From positions 248,001 through 312,000 of the forward strand of contig NZ_OZ026466.1 of assembly GCF_964019855.1 (NCBI RefSeq): a stretch of DNA of 64,000 bases, written 5' to 3'. The notes under the pieces were generated by a model. The model saw nothing but the letters and a program-made list of their open reading frames with translations, did not search any database and was not told where the DNA came from. The position numbers were made by a program, and so were the translations under genes. Positions 43,625-55,504 of the stretch are shown one piece after another (within the stretch, counting starts at the first letter, position 1; each line of letters opens with the position of its first letter). This stretch comes from Buchnera aphidicola (Periphyllus acericola). GTDB taxonomy: Bacteria > Pseudomonadota > Gammaproteobacteria > Enterobacterales > Enterobacteriaceae.

Positions 43625-46600
43625 TTATAAGTTATGAGAATTTAAAAGTTCGGTTAAGTTTGCTGAAGCTTCTTCTACACTAAATTTTTTGTTTTTTATA
43701 TTTTTTTTTGTTTTATTCTTTTTAAATTTATTTATTTTTTTATTGAATATTTGTTCTTTATGATATTTATATCCTGTTCCTGCAGGAATTAGTCGACCAA
43801 CTATAACATTTTCTTTTAGTCCACGTAAATCATCTATTTTTCCGGCTACTGCAGATTCTGTTAATACTCGTGTTGTTTCTTGAAAAGATGCAGCAGAAAT
43901 AAATGATTCAGTTGCTAAAGATGCTTTAGTAATACCAAGTAAATTTCTATTATAAGATATAGATTTTTTATTTTTTTTATTTAATTTTATATTAGATATT
44001 CTAATTCTAGAATATTCTATTTGTTCTCCATTTAAAAACTCTGATTCTCCATGATCAATAATTGTTGCTTTTCTTAACATTTGTCTAATAATTGCTTCAA
44101 TATGTTTATCGTTAATTTTTACTCCTTGTAATCGATAAACTTCTTGCACTTCATTTATTATATATCTTGTAACAGATTGAATACCTCTTAATCTTAATAT
44201 ATCATGAGGTGATTCTGGTCCATCTGAAATTATATCTCCTTTTTCTACACGTTCGCCTTCAAAAACATTTAATTGTCTCCATTTTGGAATCATTTCTTCA
44301 TATGTATTTTTTTGATTTAATGGAGTAATTATCAATCTTCTTTTGCCTTTTGTTTCTTTTCCGAATGATATAATTCCACTTTTTTCTGCTAAAATTGCTA
44401 ATTCTTTTGGTTTTCTTGCTTCAAATAAATCGGCTACTCTTGGAAGTCCTCCTGTAATATCTTTTGTACTTACTGATTCTTGAGGAACTCTAGCTAAAGT
44501 GTCTCCAGATTTTATTAGATCACCGTTTTTTAATTGTATAATTGTTTTTCCTGGTAAGAAATATTGAGCAGGCATTTTTGTACCAGGTATAAAAACGTCG
44601 GTTCCATCTAAATTAATTATTTTTAAGGATGGTCTTAAATCTTTTCCACTAGAATTTCTTTTAGATATATCTAAAATAATTATAGATGATAATCCTGTAA
44701 ATTCATCTGTTTGTTTAATTATGCTTTGTCCTTCTATCATATCTATAAATTTTATAAATCCATTTACTTCAGTAATAACTGGAATTGTATGAGGATCCCA
44801 TATAGCTATAATTTCTTTTGAATATACTTTATCTCCATTTTTTTTTTTTAAAATTGCTCCATATGGAATTTTATAACTTTCTTGAGTTCGACCTAATAAA
44901 TCAAGAATTTTTAATTCAACATTACGAGCAGTAATAATAGTTTTTCCAGATGAATTAATTACAGATTTTGAATTATTTAATTTTAATATTCCATTATTTC
45001 TAATTTGAATATTTGATTCTGTTACTGCTCTTGATGCTGCTCCTCCAATATGAAATGTTCTCATAGTTAATTGTGTACCTGGTTCTCCTATAGATTGAGC
45101 AGCAATTACTCCTACAGCTTCTCCTTTTTTAACTAGTTTACCTCTTGCTAAATCTCTTCCATAACAATATGAACAAACTCCGAAATTTGTTTCACAATAG
45201 ACAATGGATCTTACTTTTATAATATCAATAGAATTTAATTCTAATAAATCACAATATTTTTCATTTAATAAAGTATTTTTTTTAATTAATATTTTTTTAG
45301 AATTGTTTTTAAAAATATTATTTAATGTAATTCTTCCAAGTACTCTTTCTCTAAGAGGTTCTTTAACTATTCCTCCTTCAATTAGAGCAGTCATTTCTAT
45401 TCCATATTTTGTTTTACAATTTTTTTCTGTAACAACTAAATCTTGAGCTACATCTACTAATCTTCTTGTTAAATATCCAGAATTTGCTGTTTTTAAAGCA
45501 GTATCTGCTAGTCCTTTTCTAGCTCCATGAGTAGAAATAAAATATTGTAGCACACTTAAACCTTCTCTAAAATTTGCTGTTATAGGTGTTTCTATAATAG
45601 ATCCATCTGGTTTTGCCATTAATCCTCTCATTCCAGCTAGTTGACGAATTTGAGCTGCTGATCCTCTAGCACCTGAATCTGCCATAATAAAAATACTATT
45701 AAATGAAATTTGATTAACTATTTTTCCATCTTTATCTTTTACTTTTTCTATAGATAAATTTTTCATCATAGATTTAGAAATTTTTTCATTAGCTGTTGAC
45801 CAAATATCTATAACTTTATTATATCTTTCACCTGATGTTACTAATCCTGATTGAAATTGTTCTTGTATTTCAGAAACTTCAATTTTCGCTTCATTAATTA
45901 TATTTGTTTTTTGTGTTGGAATTTTCATATCATCAATTCCAACGGATGCTCCTGAACGTGCAGCATATGAAAATCCAGTGTACATTATTTGATCAGCAAA
46001 AATTACTGTTTTTTTTGTTCCTAAAATTCTATAACATGTATTAATCATTTTTGAAACAGTATTTTTTTTTAGAGTTCGATTTACTATCGAAAATGGTAAT
46101 CCTTTTGGAACGATTGTCCATAATATAGCTCTTCCAATAGTTGTTTTTATTATTTTTTTATTTTTTATTATAATTTTTTTATTTTTTTTTTCATATTCCG
46201 TAATACGTATATTAACTATAGAATGAAGTTCTGCTAATCCTAGTTGGTATATTTTTTCTGCTTCTTTTGGACCGGAAAGAAGCATATTTTCTCCTTTTCC
46301 ATTTATTTTATCTCGAGTCATATAATATAATCCGAGAACTACATCTTGAGAAGGAACAATAATAGGTTCTCCATTTGCTGGAGATAAAATATTATTCGTT
46401 GACATCATTAAATTTTTTGCTTCATTTTGCGCTTCTATAGTTAATGGTATATGAACCGCCATTTGATCTCCATCAAAATCTGCATTATATGCTGCGCATA
46501 CTAATGGATGTAATTGTATAGCTTTTCCTTCTATTAATATTGGAGTAAAAGCTTGGATTCCTAATCTATGTAAGGTTGGAGCTCTATTTAATAAAACAGG

Positions 46601-47857
46601 ATGATTTTTAATTACTTCATCTAAAACGTCCCATACTGTTGATTCTTCTCGTTCAACCATTTTTTTTGCTGATTTAATTGTTGTTGCAAAATTTTTTTCT
46701 TCTAATTTTCCATATACAAATGGTTTAAATAATTCGAGAGCCATTTTTTTAGGTAAACCGCATTGATTTAATTTAAGATATGGACCAACTGTTATTACTG
46801 AACGACCTGAATAATCTACTCTTTTTCCTAATAAATTTTGACGAAATCTTCCTTGTTTTCCTTTTATCATATCTGCAAGAGATTTTAAAGGTCTTTTATT
46901 TGAACCTATAATAGCTTTTCCTCTTCTTCCATTATCTAATAAAGCATCTATAGATTCTTGAAGCATGCGTTTTTCATTTCTTATTATTATTTCTGGAGCT
47001 GATAGTTCTAGCAATCTTTTTAAACGATTATTTCTATTAATAACTCTTCTATATAAATCATTTAAATCTGATGTTGCAAATCTTCCACCATCTAAAGGAA
47101 CTAATGGTCTTAAGTCAGGCGGTAGAATAGGTAAAACAGTTAGAATCATCCATTCAGGTTTATTGTTTGATTGTATAAAAGATTCTATTAATTTTATTCT
47201 TTTAGTAGTTTTTTTTTTTTTTGTTTCAGATTGTGTATTAATTAATTCTTTTCTGAGTATTTTATATTCTTTTTTAAGATTCATTTCTTTTAAAATTTTT
47301 TGTATTGCTTCTGCTCCCATTTTTGCTTCGAAATCATCTCCGAATTCTTCTATTGCTTCACTATTTTGTTCTTCTGTAAGAATATCTCCTTTTTTTAATG
47401 TTGTAGTTCCATTTTTAATTACTACATATGATTCAAAATATAATACTCTTTCAATATCTCTTAATGGCATATCAAGTAATAAACCAATTCTTGATGGAAG
47501 AGATTTTAAAAACCATATATGTGCTATTGGAGAAGCTAATTCTATATGTCCCATTCTTTCTCTTCTAACTTTACTTTGAGTTACTTCAACTCCACATTTT
47601 TCACAAATAACTCCTCTATGTTTTAATCTTTTATATTTTCCACATAAACATTCATAATCTTTTACAGGTCCAAAAATTCTAGCACAAAATAATCCATCTC
47701 TTTCAGGTTTAAATGTTCTATAATTAATTGTTTCTGGTTTTTTTACTTCTCCGTATGACCAAGATCTTACTGTATCTGGTGAAGAAAGAGAAATTTTTAT
47801 TGCGTTAAAATTTTCAGATTGATGTTTCTTTTTTATAAATTTAAATAGCTCTTTCAA
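43625..47857 (-). CDS. rpoC: RNA polymerase subunit beta-prime
   Basis: RpoC is the largest subunit of RNA polymerase and holds the catalytic magnesium. The N-terminal zinc site ([20 protein letters not shown], about 70-88), the active-site [12 protein letters not shown] (near residue 460), the second zinc cluster ([19 protein letters not shown]) and the trigger-loop region ([18 protein letters not shown]) are all present. Length is 1410 residues against 1407. It follows rpoB by 68 bp on the minus strand. The core is conserved even though the terminal 30 residues are Lys-rich. Polymerase slippage on poly(A), discussed for nusG, would be a property of this enzyme. Confidence 0.99.
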   Translation of the reverse strand: MKELFKFIKKKHQSENFNAIKISLSSPDTVRSWSYGEVKKPETINYRTFKPERDGLFCARIFGPVKDYECLCGKYKRLKHRGVICEKCGVEVTQSKVRRERMGHIELASPIAHIWFLKSLPSRIGLLLDMPLRDIERVLYFESYVVIKNGTTTLKKGDILTEEQNSEAIEEFGDDFEAKMGAEAIQKILKEMNLKKEYKILRKELINTQSETKKKKTTKRIKLIESFIQSNNKPEWMILTVLPILPPDLRPLVPLDGGRFATSDLNDLYRRVINRNNRLKRLLELSAPEIIIRNEKRMLQESIDALLDNGRRGKAIIGSNKRPLKSLADMIKGKQGRFRQNLLGKRVDYSGRSVITVGPYLKLNQCGLPKKMALELFKPFVYGKLEEKNFATTIKSAKKMVEREESTVWDVLDEVIKNHPVLLNRAPTLHRLGIQAFTPILIEGKAIQLHPLVCAAYNADFDGDQMAVHIPLTIEAQNEAKNLMMSTNNILSPANGEPIIVPSQDVVLGLYYMTRDKINGKGENMLLSGPKEAEKIYQLGLAELHSIVNIRITEYEKKNKKIIIKNKKIIKTTIGRAILWTIVPKGLPFSIVNRTLKKNTVSKMINTCYRILGTKKTVIFADQIMYTGFSYAARSGASVGIDDMKIPTQKTNIINEAKIEVSEIQEQFQSGLVTSGERYNKVIDIWSTANEKISKSMMKNLSIEKVKDKDGKIVNQISFNSIFIMADSGARGSAAQIRQLAGMRGLMAKPDGSIIETPITANFREGLSVLQYFISTHGARKGLADTALKTANSGYLTRRLVDVAQDLVVTEKNCKTKYGIEMTALIEGGIVKEPLRERVLGRITLNNIFKNNSKKILIKKNTLLNEKYCDLLELNSIDIIKVRSIVYCETNFGVCSYCYGRDLARGKLVKKGEAVGVIAAQSIGEPGTQLTMRTFHIGGAASRAVTESNIQIRNNGILKLNNSKSVINSSGKTIITARNVELKILDLLGRTQESYKIPYGAILKKKNGDKVYSKEIIAIWDPHTIPVITEVNGFIKFIDMIEGQSIIKQTDEFTGLSSIIILDISKRNSSGKDLRPSLKIINLDGTDVFIPGTKMPAQYFLPGKTIIQLKNGDLIKSGDTLARVPQESVSTKDITGGLPRVADLFEARKPKELAILAEKSGIISFGKETKGKRRLIITPLNQKNTYEEMIPKWRQLNVFEGERVEKGDIISDGPESPHDILRLRGIQSVTRYIINEVQEVYRLQGVKINDKHIEAIIRQMLRKATIIDHGESEFLNGEQIEYSRIRISNIKLNKKNKKSISYNRNLLGITKASLATESFISAASFQETTRVLTESAVAGKIDDLRGLKENVIVGRLIPAGTGYKYHKEQIFNKKINKFKKNKTKKNIKNKKFSVEEASANLTELLNSHNL

Positions 47858-47925
47858 AAAATTTTTTCCTATTTTTTAAGTTTTATTTCATATATAAAAT
47901 TATTTTTTTTTAAAAATTTTATTTT

Positions 47926-50900
47926 TTAATCATTTAATTCAATATTGAGACCTAAAGATCTGATTTCTTTCAGCAATACATTAAACGATTCAGGAATACC
48001 AGGCTCCATTTTATGATTTCCATCTACAATGTTTTTATACATTGATGTTCTTCCATTTACATCATCTGATTTTACAGTTAACATTTCTTGTAGTGTGTAT
48101 GATGCTCCATATGCTTCTAATGCCCATACTTCCATTTCTCCAAATCTTTGTCCACCAAATTGAGCTTTTCCACCTAATGGTTGTTGTGTCACTAAACTAT
48201 AAGAACCAGTTGATCTTGCATGCATTTTATCATCTACTAAATGATTTAATTTCAATATATACATGTATCCTACTGTTACTGGTCTTTCAAATTTTTCTCC
48301 TGTTCTACCATCAAAAAGATGAATTTGTCCGGATTTTGGAAATCCTCCTAATTTTAAAAGATTTTTAATTTCTTCTTCTTTTGCTCCATCAAAAACAGGA
48401 GTTGAAACTGGAAGTCCATTTTTATAATTTTTAGCTAAAGATATTATTTCATTATCAGAGAAATTTTCTATATTTATTTTTTGTCTATTATTTTTTCCAA
48501 TTTTAAATACTTTTTTTAAAAAATAACGTAAGTTTGAAATTTTTTTTTGTTTTTTTAAAATTTTTTTTATTTTATCTCCTATTCCTTTGGCAGCCATCCC
48601 TAAATGAGTTTCTAGTATTTGACCGATGTTCATTCTTGAAGGAACTCCTAATGGATTTAAAACTATATCAATTGGTATTCCATATTTATCATATGGCATA
48701 TCTTCTACTGGATTTATTTTTGATATTACTCCTTTATTTCCATGTCTACCAGCCATTTTATCTCCTGTTTGTAAATATCTTTTAACTGCTAAGTGAACTT
48801 TTACTATTTTTAATATTCCTGGTGATAAATCATCTCCTTGTATTATTTTTTTCTTTTTTTCTGTTAATTTTTTTTTAAAAGTTTTTTTTAAATAATTATA
48901 TTCTTTTTTTAATTTTTCTAATTTAATTTTATATTTTTTTTTTTTTAATTTATAAAAAAACCATTTTTCTGGATTTTTTTTTATAAGTTTTTCATATGAT
49001 ATTCCTGATTTTATTAAAATATTTTTTGTTTGTCTAAATAAATCTTTTTCAAATATTTTTTTTTTTTCAAATAAATTCTTTTTGATTTGTGCAATTTGCA
49101 TTTCTTCAATTTCAAGTGTTCTTTTATCTTTTTTAATTCCATCTCGAGTAAATATTTGTACATCGATTACAGTTCCAAATATTCCATTTGGTACTCTTAA
49201 TGAAGAATCTTTTACATCAGATGCTTTTTCTCCAAAAATTGCTCTTAATAATTTTTCTTCTGGTGTGAGTTGTGTTTCACCTTTAGGAGTTACTTTTCCT
49301 ACTAATATATCTCCTCCCTGTACTTCTGCTCCAATATGTACTATTCCGGATTCATCTAATTTAGATAATGCTGATTCTCCTATATTTGGTATATCAGAAG
49401 TAATTTCTTCTGATCCTAATTTTGTATCTCTAGAAATACAAGATAATTCTTGAATATGAATACTAGTGAATCGGTTTTCTTGTACAACCTTTTCTGAAAT
49501 TAATATAGAGTCTTCAAAGTTATAACCATTCCATGGCATAAATGCTACTCTCATATTTTGTCCTAAAGCTAATTCTCCAAGGTCTGTTGATGGTCCATCA
49601 CTTATTACATCTCCTCTTTTAATAGAATCATTAAGAGATACACATGGTATTTGATTAATACATGTATTTTGATTTGATCTATGATATTTTATTAAATTAT
49701 AAATATCGATTCCATTTTTATTTTTTTTTATTTCATTTTTATTAACTTTAATTACAATTTTTGATGAATCAATATATTGTACTTTTCCGCTTCTTTTAGA
49801 GATTACTGTAACTCCAGAATCTATTGCAACTTTTCTTTCCATTCCTGTTCCTACTAATGGTTTTTCTGATTTTATTAGTGGAACAGCCTGTCTTTGCATA
49901 TTTGCTCCCATTAGCGCTCTATTTGCGTCATCATGTTCCAAAAAAGGAATTAAAGAAGCTCCGACAGATACTATTTGTTGATTTGAAACATCCATATATT
50001 GTATTTTTTTTTTATTAAAAAAACCAAATTCATTTTTATATCTACATGTAACTAATTTATTTATAATTTTTTTATCATTTCTTAATTTAGTATTTGATTG
50101 AGCAATGATAAAATTTCCTTCTTCAATTGCTGATAGATATTTTATTTTTTTTGTTACATAACCTTTTTTTACTTTTCTATAAGGTGTTTCTAAAAATCCA
50201 TATTTATTTGTTTTAGCATATACTGATAATGAGTTTATTAATCCTATGTTTGGTCCTTCAGGTGTTTCTATAGGACATACTCTTCCATAATGTGTTGGAT
50301 GAACATCTCTTACTTCAAATCCTGCTCTTTCTCTTGTTAATCCTCCAACTCCTAAAGCAGAAATTCTTCTTTTATGAGTTATTTCAGCAAGTGGATTATT
50401 TTGATCCATAAATTGTGACAATTGACTTGATCCAAAAAATTCTTTAATAGCAGCAGAAATTGGTTTTGCATTAATCATGTCTTGTGGCATTAATGTATCT
50501 ATATCTCCAATTGATAACCTTTCTTTTACCGCTCTTTCAACTCTAATTAAACCTACTCGAAATTGATTTTCTGTCATTTCTCCTACAGATCTTACACGTC
50601 TATTTCCTAAATGATCGATATCATCTACTTTTCCTTTTCCATTTCTAATATTAATAAGTTTTTTTATGACATCAATAATATCTTTTTGATTAAGTATATT
50701 TTGCCCTATAATTTTTTTTCTTAAAAGAGATCTATTAAATTTCATTCTTCCTACAGATGATAAATCATATCTTTCTTCTGAAAAAAATAATGATTTAAAT
50801 AAATTTTCAGAAGATTCTCTTGTAGGAGGTTCACCAGGTCGCATCATTCTATATATTTCTATTAAAGCACTTATTTTATCTGTAGTATTATCATTTTTTA

Positions 50901-51948
50901 AAGTTTCTGAAATATAAGATCCATGATCTAAATCATTTGTGAATATTGTTTCAATAAAATTAATTTTAGATTTTTGTAGTTTTTTAATTATTTCTTTAGT
51001 AAATTTTGAATTTGCTGCTATAATTAATGAATTATTTTCATCAAAATAATTTTTAGATGATATTTTTCCAACAAGATATTTTAATGGAACCGTGATAGAA
51101 AAAATTTTGTCTTTTTCTAGTTTTTTTATATGTTTTGCTGTAATTCTTTCATTTTTATTTAAGTAGAGTACATTTTTTTTTAAAATTTTAAATGGTATTA
51201 TTTCTCCTCTTAATCTTTCTGGAATAAGTTTCATTATTATTTTATTTTTTTTTAGTATAAATATATTTTTTTTAAAAAAAATATTTAAAATTTCTTGAGA
51301 TTCATAACCAAGAGCTTGTAATAAAATTGTTACTGGAAATTTTCTTCTTCTATCTATTCTTACAAATAAATGGTCTTTTTGATCAAATTCAAAATCTAAC
51401 CATGATCCTCTATATGGAATAATTCTTGCGTTATACAATACTTTTCCTGAAGAATGTGTTTTTCCTTTATCACTATCAAAAAAAACTCCAGGGCTTCTAT
51501 GTAATTGAGATACTACAACACGTTCTGTTCCGTTAATAACAAAAGTTCCATTTTTTGTCATTAAAGGTATTTCACCCATATAAACTTCTTGTTCTTTAAT
51601 ATTTTTTATTTTTTTTTTATTTGAATCTTTTTCATATATTATAAGTCGTAATGTAACTTTTAAAGGTATTGCATATGTTGCACCTTTAATATGACATTCC
51701 ATTACATTAAAACTTTTTTTACCGAGTCTATATTTAACATATTGAATTTCTGCGTGTTCGTTGTAACTTTTAATTGGAAAAACTGATTTTAAAGCTGATT
51801 CTATTCCATTAGAATAATTTTTTTTTTGATTAAGAAATTTTTTAAATGAATCAATTTGAATAGATAATAAGTAAGGAATATTTAAAATTTCTGGTATTTT
51901 TCCAAAATCTTTTCTAATTCTTTTTTTTTCTGTATAAGAATAAATCAT
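47926..51948 (-). CDS. rpoB: RNA polymerase subunit beta
   Basis: RpoB forms with RpoC the catalytic cleft of RNA polymerase. Landmarks include the rifampicin-region [30 protein letters not shown] (near residues 504-535), [16 protein letters not shown], and the C-terminal [24 protein letters not shown]. Length is 1340 residues against 1342. The lineage-specific insertions of the E. coli protein (around residues 940-1040) are kept but turned into Lys-rich sequence. A hairpin in front of the gene separates it from rplL. Confidence 0.99.
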   Translation of the reverse strand: MIYSYTEKKRIRKDFGKIPEILNIPYLLSIQIDSFKKFLNQKKNYSNGIESALKSVFPIKSYNEHAEIQYVKYRLGKKSFNVMECHIKGATYAIPLKVTLRLIIYEKDSNKKKIKNIKEQEVYMGEIPLMTKNGTFVINGTERVVVSQLHRSPGVFFDSDKGKTHSSGKVLYNARIIPYRGSWLDFEFDQKDHLFVRIDRRRKFPVTILLQALGYESQEILNIFFKKNIFILKKNKIIMKLIPERLRGEIIPFKILKKNVLYLNKNERITAKHIKKLEKDKIFSITVPLKYLVGKISSKNYFDENNSLIIAANSKFTKEIIKKLQKSKINFIETIFTNDLDHGSYISETLKNDNTTDKISALIEIYRMMRPGEPPTRESSENLFKSLFFSEERYDLSSVGRMKFNRSLLRKKIIGQNILNQKDIIDVIKKLINIRNGKGKVDDIDHLGNRRVRSVGEMTENQFRVGLIRVERAVKERLSIGDIDTLMPQDMINAKPISAAIKEFFGSSQLSQFMDQNNPLAEITHKRRISALGVGGLTRERAGFEVRDVHPTHYGRVCPIETPEGPNIGLINSLSVYAKTNKYGFLETPYRKVKKGYVTKKIKYLSAIEEGNFIIAQSNTKLRNDKKIINKLVTCRYKNEFGFFNKKKIQYMDVSNQQIVSVGASLIPFLEHDDANRALMGANMQRQAVPLIKSEKPLVGTGMERKVAIDSGVTVISKRSGKVQYIDSSKIVIKVNKNEIKKNKNGIDIYNLIKYHRSNQNTCINQIPCVSLNDSIKRGDVISDGPSTDLGELALGQNMRVAFMPWNGYNFEDSILISEKVVQENRFTSIHIQELSCISRDTKLGSEEITSDIPNIGESALSKLDESGIVHIGAEVQGGDILVGKVTPKGETQLTPEEKLLRAIFGEKASDVKDSSLRVPNGIFGTVIDVQIFTRDGIKKDKRTLEIEEMQIAQIKKNLFEKKKIFEKDLFRQTKNILIKSGISYEKLIKKNPEKWFFYKLKKKKYKIKLEKLKKEYNYLKKTFKKKLTEKKKKIIQGDDLSPGILKIVKVHLAVKRYLQTGDKMAGRHGNKGVISKINPVEDMPYDKYGIPIDIVLNPLGVPSRMNIGQILETHLGMAAKGIGDKIKKILKKQKKISNLRYFLKKVFKIGKNNRQKINIENFSDNEIISLAKNYKNGLPVSTPVFDGAKEEEIKNLLKLGGFPKSGQIHLFDGRTGEKFERPVTVGYMYILKLNHLVDDKMHARSTGSYSLVTQQPLGGKAQFGGQRFGEMEVWALEAYGASYTLQEMLTVKSDDVNGRTSMYKNIVDGNHKMEPGIPESFNVLLKEIRSLGLNIELND

Positions 51949-52036
51949 TTTATTTCTCTATTTTATAAAATTTTTATTAGTTGTTTTTTTAAAATATTTT
52001 TTAAAATTTTTATTCTTTTTAAAAAAAATTATAAAT

Positions 52037-52060
52037 AGCTGGTGATTTTTTTCACCAGCT
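52037..52060 (-). terminator. Hairpin attenuator between rplL and rpoB
   Basis: AGCTGGTGA and its exact complement (9 bp, 6-nt loop), followed on the minus strand by ATTTATAATTTTTTTT. E. coli has a partial terminator at exactly this point that lowers rpoBC expression relative to rplJL, so the same attenuating role is likely here. Confidence 0.75.
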
Positions 52061-52095
52061 TTTTTATAATATTTTTTAAAATTAAAATTTATTTT

Positions 52096-52464
52096 TTATT
52101 TAATTTCAACTTCTGCTCCAGCAGTTTCTAATGTTTTTTTTAAGGATTCTGCTTCTTCTTTATTAATTTTTTCTTTTAATACTGTAGGTGCAGATTCAAC
52201 TAAATCTTTTGCTTCTTTTAATCCTAAATTAGTTAAACTTCTGACAGCGCGTATTACAGAAACTTTATTTTTTCCTATTGATTTGATATATATATCAAAT
52301 TCTGATTTTTCTTTAATTTTTTTTGTTTCTTGTTGAGTGTTATTATTTATTATAGGTTGTGAAGAAATTTCAAATTTTTTTTCCATAGATTTTATTAATT
52401 CCATAATTTCTGTTACTGACATTTTTGAAACTGTATTTATTATTTCATTTTTACTAATAGACAT
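52096..52464 (-). CDS. rplL: 50S ribosomal protein L7/L12
   Basis: L7/L12 forms the flexible stalk that recruits translation factors. I choose the ATG at 52464 ([15 protein letters not shown]): it reproduces the E. coli N-terminus, gives 122 residues against 121, and has GGA seven bases upstream, whereas the in-frame ATG at 52476 would add MEKK without a ribosome site. The N-terminal dimerisation domain and the C-terminal factor-binding domain ([27 protein letters not shown]) are clear; the hinge lost the alanine-rich sequence of E. coli. rplJ lies just upstream. Confidence 0.97.
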   Translation of the reverse strand: MSISKNEIINTVSKMSVTEIMELIKSMEKKFEISSQPIINNNTQQETKKIKEKSEFDIYIKSIGKNKVSVIRAVRSLTNLGLKEAKDLVESAPTVLKEKINKEEAESLKKTLETAGAEVEIK

Positions 52465-52491
52465 TTTTTTTTCCATTTTTGAATAAATCTA

Positions 52492-52992
52492 TTATAATTT
52501 TCTTTGTTTTTTATTTTGAAGAGAAATTAAAGTTCTAATTAATTTTCCGATTGAAAGTTCTTTTATCATAAACATAAATCTTTGTATTGCTTCTTTATAT
52601 GTAGGTAAGAATGCTAGTTTTTTTATTTTTTTTGATTTTATAAATTTTCCTTCATAAGCTGCTCCTTTTATTTTAAAATTTTTATTTTCTTTAGAAAATA
52701 AATATAGTAATTTTGCTGCGCTTCCTGGATGTTTAATAGAATATGCAATTAAAGTAAATTTTTTTAGTGTTTTTATAAGACATTCAAATTGTGTTTTATG
52801 AATTGCTTTTTTTAATAAAGTATTTTTAATTACTTTAATTTGAACGTTATTTTTTCTTGCATTTTTTCTTAGTATATTAATTTTATTTGAGTTAATTTTT
52901 TTAGAATTAGCTACTACTGCTGATAATGCATTTTTTGATATTTTTTTTATTTGTTTAATAATTTTTTTTTTTTTTTGTATATTTTTTGACAT
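52492..52992 (-). CDS. rplJ: 50S ribosomal protein L10
   Basis: L10 anchors the L7/L12 stalk dimers to 23S rRNA and in E. coli represses its own mRNA. The 166-residue protein (E. coli 165) has the N-terminal rRNA-binding domain (ALSAVVANSKKINSNKINILRKNARKNN) and a C-terminal helix that would bind L7/L12. Overall conservation is weaker than for the other ribosomal proteins here, with many Lys. AGGAG lies in front of the ATG. The 234-bp upstream leader contains a stable hairpin. Confidence 0.93.
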   Translation of the reverse strand: MSKNIQKKKKIIKQIKKISKNALSAVVANSKKINSNKINILRKNARKNNVQIKVIKNTLLKKAIHKTQFECLIKTLKKFTLIAYSIKHPGSAAKLLYLFSKENKNFKIKGAAYEGKFIKSKKIKKLAFLPTYKEAIQRFMFMIKELSIGKLIRTLISLQNKKQRKL

Positions 52993-53149
52993 TTTTACTC
53001 CTAGATTTTTTTTAAAAAATCCTTTATAATTATTTTTATAAGTATTATTTATTTAAATAAATATAAAGATTTTTTTAAAATGAAAATAAGAATTTTTTAT
53101 TATTTTATATGAAATTTAAATATTTTTTTTATAAGATAATAATAAAAAA

Positions 53150-53194
53150 CCTAATTTCTAACTAAAATATAAAGAAATTAATTAAGAAACTAGG
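53150..53194 (-). promoter_or_regulatory. rplJ leader hairpin, attenuator or rplA terminator
   Basis: On minus, CCTAGTTTCT (from 53194) pairs with AGAAATTAGG (53159-53150), one G-U pair, followed by TTTTTT. A nearer AATTTCT (53179-53173) could pair with the same AGAAATT arm instead. The place corresponds to the L10-regulated rplJL leader of E. coli. Confidence 0.5.
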
Positions 53195-53226
53195 ACATTT
53201 TTTTTTAAAAAAATAATTTTTTATTT

Positions 53227-53910
53227 TTAAATAGATTTTTTAATTTCGATTGATGGACCCATAGTTGTTGTTAAAAATATTTTTTTTAAATATATTCCTT
53301 TAATTTTATTTGGTTTTTGTTTGTTTAAATCTTTTATCAGGCTTGCTAAATTTTCTTTAATTTGAATTGAAGAAAAATTTATTTTTCCTATAGATGTATG
53401 AATAATTCCATTTTTATCGTTTTTATATCTTATTTGTCCATTTTTTATTTTTTTTATAGTATCATAAATATTCGATGTAATTGTTCCAATTTTATGATTT
53501 GGCATTAATCCTTTTGGTCCTAAAATAGCTCCTAATAAACTTACTATTTTCATTGATTCAGGAGTTGCAACAGTTACATCAAATTTTATTTCATTTTTTT
53601 TTATTCTATTTGATAAATCATCCATTCCAATAAATTCTGCTCCAGCATTTTTTGCTTCTTCTGCTTTTTTTCCATCTGCAAAGACTGCGACTTTTACCAT
53701 TTTTCCATTTCCATGTGGTAAAACTGTTGCTCCTCTTATGTTTTGGTCTGTTTTTTTTGGATCAATTCCTAACATAATTACTACATCAATACTTTCTATA
53801 AATTTTTTTTTTGATTGTTTTTTAAGAATAGATATTGCATTATCTATTTTTGTTTTTTTAAATTTATTACTTTTTTTTTTTTTATTTATTTTCAAATTTT
53901 TATTTTTCAT
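53227..53910 (-). CDS. rplA: 50S ribosomal protein L1
   Basis: L1 binds the mobile L1 stalk of 23S rRNA, guiding exit of deacylated tRNA, and in E. coli represses the rplKA mRNA. The 227-residue protein (E. coli 234) has FIESIDVVIMLGIDPKKTDQNIRGATVLPHG near residues 37-66 and the signature LGAILGPKGLMPNHKIGT near 127-144. The N-terminal 20 residues are Lys-rich and contain a 13-A run. It follows rplK by 4 bp. No L1-binding leader could fit in the short rplK upstream gap. Confidence 0.97.
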   Translation of the reverse strand: MKNKNLKINKKKKSNKFKKTKIDNAISILKKQSKKKFIESIDVVIMLGIDPKKTDQNIRGATVLPHGNGKMVKVAVFADGKKAEEAKNAGAEFIGMDDLSNRIKKNEIKFDVTVATPESMKIVSLLGAILGPKGLMPNHKIGTITSNIYDTIKKIKNGQIRYKNDKNGIIHTSIGKINFSSIQIKENLASLIKDLNKQKPNKIKGIYLKKIFLTTTMGPSIEIKKSI

Positions 53911-53914
53911 ATTT

Positions 53915-54346
53915 TTAAGATTTTTTTATTTTTAAACCAATAGATTTTGCTGTTCCTATAATAGATTTATTTATTTTATCTAAATTTGATCCAGTCATAT
54001 CTTTTTGTTTTATTTTTGATATTTCTTTAATTTGAGAAATAGTAATAGATCCAACAAATTCAGTTTTTGGTTTTTTAGATCCTGATTTTATTCCTGCATA
54101 TTTTTTTAATAAGACAGATGCAGGAGGAGTTTTTATAATAAATGAAAATGTTTTATCAGAAAAAACTGTTATAACTACTGGTGTTGGTATTCCTTTTTCT
54201 AAATTTTTAGTTTCAGAATTAAATTTTTTACAAAAATCCATAATATTTAATCCTTTTTGACCTAAAGCTGGACCAACTGGTGGGCTCGGATTAGCTTGTC
54301 CAGCAGCAACTTGAAGTTTTATATAAGCTGTAATTTTTTTAGACAT
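53915..54346 (-). CDS. rplK: 50S ribosomal protein L11
   Basis: L11 binds the GTPase-associated region of 23S rRNA. The 143-residue protein (E. coli 142) has the N-terminal domain [38 protein letters not shown] and the C-terminal rRNA-binding domain ending [22 protein letters not shown]. It lies 17 bp after nusG on the same strand and 4 bp ahead of rplA, the conserved secE-nusG-rplK-rplA order. Sequence is well conserved. Confidence 0.98.
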   Translation of the reverse strand: MSKKITAYIKLQVAAGQANPSPPVGPALGQKGLNIMDFCKKFNSETKNLEKGIPTPVVITVFSDKTFSFIIKTPPASVLLKKYAGIKSGSKKPKTEFVGSITISQIKEISKIKQKDMTGSNLDKINKSIIGTAKSIGLKIKKS

Positions 54347-54363
54347 TATTTCACCATTATTTT

Positions 54364-54917
54364 TTATAAATTTTTTTCTACATGGATAAAATCTAGTTCT
54401 ACTGGAGTAGATCTCCCAAAGATAGATACTGAAACTTTTAATCTATTTTTATCATAATCTATTTCTTCTACTATTCCATTAAAATCTGAAAATGGTCCGT
54501 TTTTTACTCTTACACTTTCTCCTGGTTCGAACATAGTTTTAGGTCTTGGTTTATTTCCAATTTTTAAAAGTTTTTTTTGTATTAATTTAATTTCTTGTTT
54601 TTTAATTGGAAAAGGGTTTTCTGGAGTACCTCCTATAAAACCTATTACTTTTGGTACACTTTTTATAAGATGCCAATTGTATTCATTCATTATCATTTTT
54701 ATTAAAACATATCCAGGAAAAAATTTATGATCACTTTTTTTTCTTTTTCCTTTTTTTATTTCTATAACTTCTTCTGAAGGAACTAAAATTTTTTCAAAAG
54801 TTTTGTTTAATTTTTTTTTTTTAATATGTTCTTTTATAGATTTTACTACCTTATCTTCGAATCCTGAATAAATTTGTATTGCATACCATTTTTTTTTTTT
54901 TGATTTTGAATTTTCAT
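54364..54917 (-). CDS. nusG: Transcription factor NusG, start codon out of frame across a 13-A run
   Basis: NusG binds RNA polymerase, raising elongation and linking it to Rho or the ribosome. The frame from the Trp codon ending at 54886 ([15 protein letters not shown]) to 54364 covers 174 residues, with the NGN domain, [10 protein letters not shown], and a KOW domain ([19 protein letters not shown]), matching the E. coli protein. The only plausible start is the ATG at 54917, preceded by TTAGGAAAATT and overlapping the end of secE. However, from this ATG to the Trp codon there are 29 bases including a run of 13 A (54889-54901), so the two are out of frame by one. Fourteen A would give [15 protein letters not shown], the expected N-terminus. 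No other start codon exists in the main frame before residue 80. Transcriptional slippage on poly(A) could supply functional protein; an assembly error is the main alternative. Confidence 0.8.
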
Positions 54918-54924
54918 AATTTTC

Positions 54925-55308
54925 CTAATATTTTAAAGAAGTAATAAATGAAATAAAGTAAAAAATTATTGTATCTAAACCCCATAAAATAAATGAGATA
55001 AGTAAACTTGTTAGAATAATTATAAATGTTGTATTTAAAGTATCTTTTTTTGTTGGCCAAGAAATATTTTTTATTTCTAATTGGATTTCTTTGTAAATAT
55101 TTTTTATATAGTTTAAATATTTATTTATTATAAGAATTATAATTATTAGTGAACATAGAAATGTTATGATAATTAAATATTTAATTTTAATAGATAAGAA
55201 ATTGCATTGTTTAATAAAAAAAATTAAAAAAATAATACATATGTTTATTAAAAGACATTTATTTTGTTTTAAAATTAATTCTATTTTTTTAAAAATTTTA
55301 GATTTCAT
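54925..55308 (-). CDS. secE: Preprotein translocase subunit SecE
   Basis: SecE clamps SecY in the inner-membrane translocon. The 127-residue protein has the same length as E. coli SecE and the same three transmembrane helices (about 17-33, 43-63 and 95-120). The conserved amphipathic/cytoplasmic motif EIQLEIKNISWPTKKDTLNTTFIII lies near residues 76-100. It precedes nusG with 7 bp between stop and next ATG. tufB, its upstream neighbour in E. coli, is absent, so the gene follows the tRNA cluster directly. Confidence 0.95.
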   Translation of the reverse strand: MKSKIFKKIELILKQNKCLLINICIIFLIFFIKQCNFLSIKIKYLIIITFLCSLIIIILIINKYLNYIKNIYKEIQLEIKNISWPTKKDTLNTTFIIILTSLLISFILWGLDTIIFYFISFITSLKY

Positions 55309-55383
55309 TAGAAATCCTAAAATAAGATTTTTATATTGGATAATTTAAATAAAAATAATTTATTAAAAAAAATTAAAATTAAA

Positions 55384-55457
55384 TGCTGATACCCAGATTT
55401 GAACTGGGGATCTCACCCTTACCAAGGGTGTGCTTTAACCAACTAAGCCATATCAGC
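55384..55457 (-). tRNA. thrT: tRNA-Thr (anticodon GGT)
   Basis: Acceptor GCTGATA/TATCAGC, anticodon loop TTGGTAA and T-loop TTCAAAT match E. coli thrT. A discriminator; CCA not encoded. It is the last of four tRNAs in the E. coli order thrU-tyrU-glyT-thrT. Confidence 0.97.
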
Positions 55458-55504
55458 TTTTTAAAAGTTTTTTTTAATTTTTTTTATAAAAATTTTAAGG
55501 ATTG

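Noticed and set aside
48042..50018. Several plus-strand open frames opposite rpoB and rpoC
   Set aside because: They are antisense shadows of conserved rpoB/rpoC codons with no ribosome site or known similarity.
52465..52476. Longer rplL start at 52476
   Set aside because: The extra MEKK arises because the GGA of the real ribosome site reads as a codon; the family begins at MSI.
54364..54696. Short NusG of 110 residues starting at an internal Met
   Set aside because: In-frame coding similarity to NusG continues 64 residues upstream through the NGN domain to the poly(A) run, so this Met is internal.
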